From Amoebidium appalachense (taxonomy: Eukaryota; Ichthyosporea), in the NCBI GenBank assembly GCA_963693365.1, contig CAVNZM010000004.1, positions 12,214,001-12,278,000 of the forward strand: a stretch of 64,000 nt of DNA, given 5' to 3'. Under the pieces are notes generated by a model. The model was not told where the DNA came from, made no database searches, and saw only the letters and a program-made list of their open reading frames with translations. Position numbers and translations under genes: made by a program. This document shows, piece by piece, positions 57,306 to 64,000 of this stretch. Position 1 is the first letter of the stretch, and each line of letters starts with the position of its first letter.

Positions 57306-57963
57306 CTGGAGCCTCGGGGCAACATACAAAAAATAGTGACACCATCGTTACACACAGGAGAGGTTTCTTTTATTCTGTTTTCCTTTTTTTTGTCTCCCCA
57401 GTTGTAACTGTTTCATTGGTTGGTCCTCAACTATAGCTATACATAATGTTCATAATCACCAGCCCCACCATGACACGTCGCAGTCAGCCCAAGTTGTCTA
57501 CTTTCGTGCCTCTACATGTGCTTTACTGTGTTAAATTGACGGAGTCGTCCGCGCTTGCAGATATACGTACGTAAGATTGAACGAAAAACTATTCGTCTAG
57601 GCAGCCCATACACACGTTCATAAACTTAGTGTATCTGGTAATGATTCTGCATGCCCAAGTCTATAATTCATGCCGCTTCGAGTATCATCGCTTCGAGTAT
57701 CACATACAAACGAGTAGTCAGTGACTACGGCATTTCCTCATTCAACAAATATTAATCCGAACACTCCGAAAATAACAACAAGGTCGCACTAATATTAGCG
57801 TAGTACTATGTAATAACTGACATCAAACATCCAAGTCATAACGCACAAAACGACCACTATTCACTAGGCCAACCAGCTACATAAAAAGAAGGGGAAAAAA
57901 AAAGACGAAGAAAAAAGAAATAAGGCATGTGCCTACTTGCGTCTCAATCGAAACCGCTTCTCC
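56500..57963. other. intergenic region between two minus-strand genes
   Basis: This holds the promoter and any 5' untranslated exons of the PLC-like gene and the 3' end of the bHLH-PAS gene. A 43-bp G run lies at about 57264-57305 with A/T-rich flanks, and a TG array at 57144-57170. No gene was seen. Confidence 0.5.
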
Positions 57964-59062
57964 TTACTGGGCATATGCCTGGTGGAAGGACGACGGCCGC
58001 TTGTACGGTGCCTGGTACGGTTGGTACCTAACATCCCTCGCCTCCCTCCACTCAACCCTCCTAGGGTTGTCGCCGTCTGCATCCCACCCACCTTGTGCTG
58101 GTGGCTTATAACCATGGTGATCACCATACGGCGCCACATCGACACCATTAAATGGCCCGGGGCCTGGCCCGTACGGTCCACCGTTTCTGCTTTCCATTGG
58201 TCGTGTTTGATTGGCTGCATGCCACCGCTCCTCCGCATCACGATATACCCCATGAGGTGGGCGTACATACTTTGGATCAACAACAGGGGCAGACTCCCTG
58301 CGTTGGTACGGCATATTTGCAGATTCGTGGTTGCTGCCATTCACAGACGGGTGGAGGCTTCGGATGGGCTCTCTGCTTGGCGATCGAGTAGGGGGTCCTA
58401 GGTGGGTTGTGCTGTTGCTGTTGCTGATACCACTGCTGTATGTGCTCTCATTAGGGGGCCAGCAGCCATCAAAAGCGGTTTGTGGTGGGTGAGCACGAAA
58501 TCCGTCCGGTAATCTCTCGGAAGATGGAACGGCATGACCCAACCCATGTGGGGAGGATGTGGGTGGGCCGCTGTACGGTGCGCGAAACTGTTTTGGAAAT
58601 GAGGATCCAACAGTGTTGTCGGTATTGCCGGGGGGGTGGAACCATGGGGGTGGTTGAGAGTGACGGCGGGTGTCTTGCTCTGGTGCACTCTGTGATGGGT
58701 GTTGGAAGACGGGCCGAGCAGAGGGTGATATGTTCTTTTGCCGATTGAGGCCGTCGAGAGGTGATGAGTGACCCGAGTCACGTGCATCGGTGATGATGTT
58801 GGCAGGGACAGCCGGGTCGACCTACAGATCAGGAACTCGGTTAGTTCATCGTAGTGGCAAATAAACCTTTCGTAAAACGACTGGAAAGAATGTGCTCAAT
58901 CATTATGTCGTCAGGAAGAAACACATTATGTAGCTTCCGTAAAGCTATGTAATGATGAAGCCATAGTCCACAGTGAACGTGGTGTGTGTATTTGTGGGGT
59001 GTATGTGTGATGGCGGTTTAGGTGGACAGTATTGGTGGTGATGTTGCTGGTGTTTTTTTTTT

Positions 59063-59114
<52 letters not shown>

Positions 59115-59557
59115 GGGAGGGAGGGAGACACGGACACGGACACGCACGCACACACACACACACAAAGCTACACAGACACCCACCATGTAGCATTCATAAC
59201 AGAAAACGAAAAAAATCACCACACACTACTACCACCTCACTCTCATCCCAACCAAGACCAGGCTTGCACGGAACCCCGAACTGGGTGCGGACACGCCCGC
59301 ACACGAAAACACCAACACATGGACGGACAAACTTTATACACTCCAACAAAAGCCAATCTATCAGTTAAAACATTGTTAGTTTTTCTTGGCCACATGCAGC
59401 CTAGTAGCAGACACCCCACCTTATTTACAGGCTCTGCAGGGTGCACCTGCCCGGCCAGTGCAACCTGCATGATGCCGAGGGCCGTCCGCAGTGCCGCGGT
59501 TTCCTCCTCGATGGCCTGCCAGACATCTCGTAACCGCGCAACACCAAGCTGCCGTGC
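57964..59557 (-). CDS. exons with C-terminal helix and disordered tail
   Basis: Exon 59557-59420 has a helical segment (VWQAIEEETAALRTALGIMQ) that may be a coiled coil. The 858-bp last exon (58821-57964) encodes 285 residues rich in Pro, Ser, Asn and Gly, including PSREPIRSLHPS, typical of an activation or regulatory tail. Stop TAA is at 57964-57966. Confidence 0.8.
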
Positions 59558-60384
59558 CTGGGTGATCATGGGGAGGTGGAGGGGAAGGTGGAGAAGGGGA
59601 AGGGGAGAAGGGGAGGGGGAGGGGGAGGGGGGGTATTCGGGTTAGCTTTTGTGGATATCATCAAGTTGGATGTTCCACCTAAAATAAAAAAAACAATAGT
59701 GAAAAATCTTGCTCTCTGCCTCTGCTGCTTCCCCCAACTTTGGGGAGTGGACCGTAAAGGTATGGATTAAAGAGATTAAATAAAGAGGAACAGAAGGAGA
59801 GAAGGTAAGGGGATGGACGTTGGAAATTAAGCCATGCTGGTGTCTGACATGTTACAACAACATTAATGATTATGCTACAGCAAAATCAAAACATTGCGTG
59901 AACTTCCACACACCCTGATTACCCGTGCTCAATCAGGCCAAACTCGACCCACACACACAGCACCCACCTTCACGGGTGTGACTGCAGTGCATGGCTCGGC
60001 CTCTTCAAGAATCTTCACATCCAGATCGTCCGTCTTTCTTGTGCGGAACACAAGGTGCTGCATGCCCCCAGCCCCGGTCTTGGGGCCCGCCTGCATGGTG
60101 GTCTGGGGGGTATGGTGAAGTCAATATCGGCCTCACATGGGGCGTGCAAAAACATACGCTGCTGCTTGGCTGGCCACCTTATCTGCCTAGTATGCTGGGC
60201 TGGGTGCGAAAAGAGAAAGGGCCGTGTGTGTGTGTGTGTGTGTACGCGCGTGCACACCCGGACGTGTATCTGTACTTTGTGTGAAGGCTTTCGGTGTATG
60301 TATGTGTGTGTGTGTGTGTGTGTGTGTGCGTGCGGTTGCTTTCCGGGGGGGGAGGGGGGTGAGGGAGAGGGAGAGGGAGAGGGA

Positions 60385-60441
<57 letters not shown>

Positions 60442-61353
60442 TAGTACCTGGACCCATCCGTGCTGGCCGGTCCTCTTGTTCAATAGTCGATAGTACACGT
60501 GTTCGGTGCGCTCAGTGCTGACCAATGATGTGTGCGCTTGCACAACACGTGACAGGTCGTCCGGGTGCACATACATGTACATAGAAACACCTGGGGGAGA
60601 GAATGCGTCAGCTTGCCGTCCTGAACAAAACACAAATTTTCGCTCTTAGTGACACTTACAGACATCTGCCTACACTTTTTTTGTCAGCAAACACCCAAAC
60701 TGACCACACATTCGCACATCGTCACTGGCAGGCTAACCTTTGTGATCCCGTGTGAAACCCAGACCCCCCCCCCCCCCCCCCCCCCGACACACACAACCCC
60801 ATTTCCCCTGCGTCCGAACTGCTTGCACTCGCCAACACACCGGTTGACCCCAATTGGACAGTATGGTGGCACACGGCACAGGCACCTACCAACATACTCG
60901 GCAACATCAGTGGCAAACAGCTCCTTGATGTTTGGCGACACAGAGATGGTGAGGCCTGTGCACACATTCAAACATTAACCTCTTGAAGATGGTCCGCCGA
61001 GTCATAAAAATACCAAAGCACTCGACCAGAAGAGGCAAGGGATACACAACCCAACACTGAAGTTTATTATCGAACCCATGCAACCCGTCATTCCGCACGC
61101 ACATCTTTCGCCGCCGCACATTTAATTGTCAACCGATCGAATATCCAGGGCTCACAATCATTATATTACATGCCTATGTAGTACCATGTGCCGAACACTG
61201 TTTTTCAAAGTGGGCGGATGCAGAATGTGATGATGCATGTGTTCTGTGATACGCTGCCGGGGGGCCCCCTACGTTTTCTTAATTGTTTTGCTTTGTTTAG
61301 TTTTTTTTTTATTTTTATTTTTTTTTTATTTATTTAAAAAAAACCTTTGGGGG

Positions 61354-61387
<34 letters not shown>

Positions 61388-61417
61388 AAATATTGGAGGT
61401 TGGCGTGAGTGTGGGTA

Positions 61418-61473
<56 letters not shown>

Positions 61474-61813
61474 TGAGTGTGTGTATGCACGTGCGCACAC
61501 GCAAGTGTGTGTGTAGTTGGAGGAGGGATAGATGTGTCACAGAGTACAAAAGACACATTTCCAGCGGATAACACAATATTTTTATTTACTTATCATTTTA
61601 TTTTATATGATTTTTTCCTTTTTCTTTTTTTTTTTTGGTGGGTAGGGGGAGGGGGGGGGGGGGGTTGTCAAAGAACGGGGACTGCCAGGCACGTTCGAGA
61701 ACCTACCGCAAGATAGATGGTGGCTGACCATTTCTTCTCTGTATGGGTGTGGTTCATGGGTCGGAGCATCAAGGAAAAACTTCATGGTTGCCTTCCTCAA
61801 CGTCAGAGTCAGG

Positions 61814-61883
<70 letters not shown>

Positions 61884-62052
61884 ACGCGCATGACTGCGAG
61901 TATGCGACGGTGATGGTGTGCAAGTGAACACGCGAGCCCGGGAGGTTGATGTGTCAGTGCACATGTGCAATTCTGGATGTAAGTAAGACGACCGTGATTT
62001 TTTTGTTTCCTCTTCTTCTTTCTTCTTCTTCTTTTTCTTTCTTTCCTTTTTT

Positions 62053-62105
<53 letters not shown>

Positions 62106-62329
62106 GGGGGGGGGGGGATATATGCTGAAGACGGGGTGAAACAGGTGCAAAAACATGAACACAAAGGAGAAACAAACAAACGAACAGGTGAGTCTCAGAT
62201 GCACTTGCACAGATTCTGAGACTCATCTCAGACGATTTTTCGTTTCTTTCTTCCTTCCTATTCTCTTTCTTTTTTCTTCTGTTTTTTCTTTCTTTCTTTC
62301 TTTGTTTTGATTTGTGTGTGTGTGCGTGT

Positions 62330-62375
<46 letters not shown>

Positions 62376-63719
62376 TGTTAGAGATAACACACCGTTTCAT
62401 TCTCATATGTGAAGGGGCAGCTAGCAGCGTTGTACCAGGCCACCGTCTTGTTCCTGGCCACTAGGCGCAGGGCAAAGCGCCACGACTGCATGTGCACGGC
62501 AGCAGCGAGGGCACGGTGGTCCTCCATGTACACCAGGGCGGAAATGTTGCGGCCCATAAGGTGCTCGGGGCTATATTGCTGCATGGAAGGTGGGTTTGTG
62601 AGAAATAATAAGTGATGGTGGGGGCTAGAGGTTTGTCATGGTGATTAGGAAAGGTGTGAGTGATGTATGGTTGGTCGCATGAAGGGTAGGATAAAAAAAA
62701 AAGGATGGTGGATGCAATGGCTGTTCAATGGAGTGCAAGTACCAACTATAAAGGTAGTACAACAACACCGATAAGGGGAGCAACCATTGCTGACTCACAG
62801 CGTGCACACAAAATGCTTGCTCTACCTTCGCATATTCTAAGATAGACTTACCCCCCCCCCCCCCCCCCCCCCCTTCAGCGGTAATAAGTCCCATAAACAC
62901 CCCACACCCGCATGCATGTTTTCAATCCATGTTTAATGTGATTTAAAACACCCACCAGCAGTGAGTCTGTTGATGAGGACACATGCACCATCATGCCGTC
63001 CGGATCGAGCACCATCATAATGTCCGGCGTATTTAGGGTTAACTGCTCCTCCCAGCTACTGGCTGTTAGAGCCCCTGTTCCAGCCTGCACGACCTTTTCA
63101 CCTCCCCCATTTTCTTCAACTTTAAGCTCTGCGTGAGAGGGAAGTGAGTGGGGGATTCGGAAAAACCTTGTATTCTGAGACCGCAGAACTTGGTGCGAAT
63201 ATGTGCACGCAGTGAGTGTGTGTCTGTACACTATTGATGTGGATGGCAAAAAAAATCAACAGCGGGGGGGAGGGGGGGGGGGAGGGGGGGGGGGGTTTTT
63301 GAATGCGTCAAAAAGTACGAAGTACACAAGAACAAACGGATAACACGATGCAGAATGCAAGCCATACATAAAGAGTATGCATAATAAGCAGAGCCCATCC
63401 TCAGGGGGGGCCCACGTCATCCACAGTACCCGAGTTTCGACCTATTCCCCTCGTTAACGAAACCCAACTCAGATACTGTTTCACTGGGGGGGGGGGAGTA
63501 TCTGTGGGTGGCAAGCATGGAAGCCGAGCCATTGAAAACTCACAAAGATACAAACAAAAAGAAAGCGTAGTCGAAAACAATCCAACAAAGCCCATCATCA
63601 GAGAGTGCTCAGATGCCTCCACAAAAGAGCGAGTGGATTGACTCTTTAGCATCTCGTGAATGTTTTTTTTTTTTTTTTTGGTGGGGGGGGGGGGGGGGGG
63701 GGGAGGGAGGGAGGGAGGG

Positions 63720-63754
<35 letters not shown>

Positions 63755-64000
63755 GGTGGCATGAATACTCCCTTATATATATGAAAAGAATAGCAGCAAA
63801 AAACGCGGCAGAGAGGGTCCAGCAACCATATCTAAAGGCCCAGCTTGTTGAGAAACGGAAGAGCGAGAGAAGAGAGAGAGAGAGAGAGACGCACCAGCAT
63901 GGAGGTTTCTGAGGTACTCGACCGTGCAGGCCAACACGACAGAGGCCTTAGGCTTGCCCGTCCATGCCAGGCTGGGCACCAACTGCACAAGGTCTTCGAT
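57964..64000 (-). CDS. bHLH-PAS transcription factor, 3' part, nine exons, 637 residues visible
   Basis: Exons are 64000-63895 (cut by the window edge), 63128-62956, 62578-62393, 61815-61707, 60955-60890, 60590-60448, 60102-59968, 59557-59420 and 58821-57964. All joins keep phase. The first exon is the loop and helix 2 of a bHLH (DLVQLVPSL, GKPKASVVLACTVEYLRNL). PAS-A and PAS-B follow, then a coiled region and a long Pro/Ser/Gly/Asn-rich tail ending AYAQ and TAA. Class I and II bHLH-PAS proteins (ARNT, CLOCK, HIF types) form dimers and bind E-box-like DNA in the nucleus; which subgroup this is cannot be said without the basic region, which lies outside the window. Confidence 0.85.
59968..61815 (-). 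CDS. exons with PAS-B and PAC strands
   Basis: TISVSPNIKELFATDVAEYV, then YMYVHPDDLSRVVQAHTSL, then HVYYRLLNKRTGQHGWVQ is the standard PAS-B plan of CLOCK/ARNT-type proteins (HPDDL...AH, YRLL.K...GWVQ). MQHLVFRTRKTDDLDVKI closes it. The 61815 exon acceptor is the end of a (CA)n array. Confidence 0.8.
61818..61881. repeat. (TG)n array forming a splice acceptor
   Basis: A 64-bp array that reads (CA)n on the coding strand and ends in CACAG immediately before the exon at 61815 of the bHLH-PAS gene. Confidence 0.9.
62041..62126. repeat. poly(T), (TG)n and poly(G) compound tract
   Basis: A T run, a short TG run and a G run are contiguous. The same T-then-G arrangement recurs at 9179-9204 (C then T), 38833-38880, 44279-44334, 48459-48508, 49555-49596 and 59055-59113, suggesting one expansion mechanism. 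Confidence 0.85.
62393..63128 (-). CDS. exons with PAS-A
   Basis: TLNTPDIMMVLDPDGMMVHV and SSSTDSLL form the first PAS strands. HLMGRNISALVYMEDHRALA is the PAS helix and HPDD-like segment, here MEDH. FALRLVARNKTVAW is a later strand. The acceptor at 63128 completes a split codon left at 63895. Confidence 0.8.
63385..63486. repeat. dispersed repeat copy 4
   Basis: GCAGAGCCCATCCTCAGGGG, then CATCCACAGTACCCGAG and TTTCGACCTATTCCCC, then ACCCAACTCAGATACTG. It follows the layout of copies 2 and 3 with a more diverged B-box-like part. Intronic in the bHLH-PAS gene. Confidence 0.45.
63575..63662. repeat. dispersed repeat copy 5
   Basis: AAAGCCCATCATCAGAG, GATGCCTCCACAAAAGAGCG and GATTGACTC, then CATCTCGTGAATG. 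The GCCTCCACAAAAG segment is shared exactly with copy 3. Confidence 0.5.

Overview
The window is nuclear DNA of an intron-rich eukaryote. All well-supported genes are split by GT-AG introns. Long introns and spacers are full of (TG)n/(CA)n arrays and very long G or C homopolymers. The protein repertoire (bHLH-PAS transcription factor, PLC-gamma with tandem SH2 domains, tyrosine-kinase-type domain) points to a holozoan, i.e. an animal or a unicellular relative. A unicellular holozoan such as an ichthyosporean would fit, but the species cannot be fixed from the sequence.

Layout. 0.4-0.7 kb: a small minus-strand ORF of doubtful status. 3.6-6.3 kb (+): a two-exon gene for a 736-residue protein with a Cys/His-rich and basic region, function unknown. 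8.2-11.4 kb (+): pieces of an unidentified spliced gene. 11.5-15.3 kb: a repeat island with a large inverted repeat around a decayed LINE-type reverse transcriptase, a retroposed insert with a poly(A) tail, a TTAA-flanked MITE-like element and a tRNA-derived sequence. 16.9-22.0 kb (+): a five-exon membrane-anchored alpha/beta hydrolase with an intact Ser-Asp-His triad. 24.3-56.5 kb (-): one gene of about 38 exons. 58.0 kb to beyond the right edge (-): a bHLH-PAS transcription factor whose N-terminus lies outside the window.

The central discovery is the 32-kb minus-strand gene. Exon by exon, nearly always with matching splice phase, it reads as a PLC-gamma: PH, EF-like region, PLC-X, first half of a split PH, nSH2, cSH2, then second half of the split PH, PLC-Y and C2. 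Where PLC-gamma carries its SH3 domain, this gene carries a complete tyrosine-kinase-like domain. That domain has HRA instead of HRD, no catalytic-loop Asn, DFE instead of DFG, and a degraded glycine loop. The PLC-X barrel has also lost both catalytic histidines and two calcium ligands. Both SH2 domains keep their FLVR arginine. The predicted product, about 1,490 residues, is therefore a doubly pseudoenzymatic phosphotyrosine-binding and membrane-binding scaffold (pseudo-PLC-gamma with embedded pseudokinase). I know of no described protein with this architecture, but I could not search.

Two structural signals run across genes. Many introns have a long C-run on the sense strand within about 30 nt of the 5' splice site, and several 3' splice sites are simply the end of a (CA)n array. 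One kinase-domain intron contains a 1.3-kb minisatellite whose unit repeats the sequence of its own 3' splice site.
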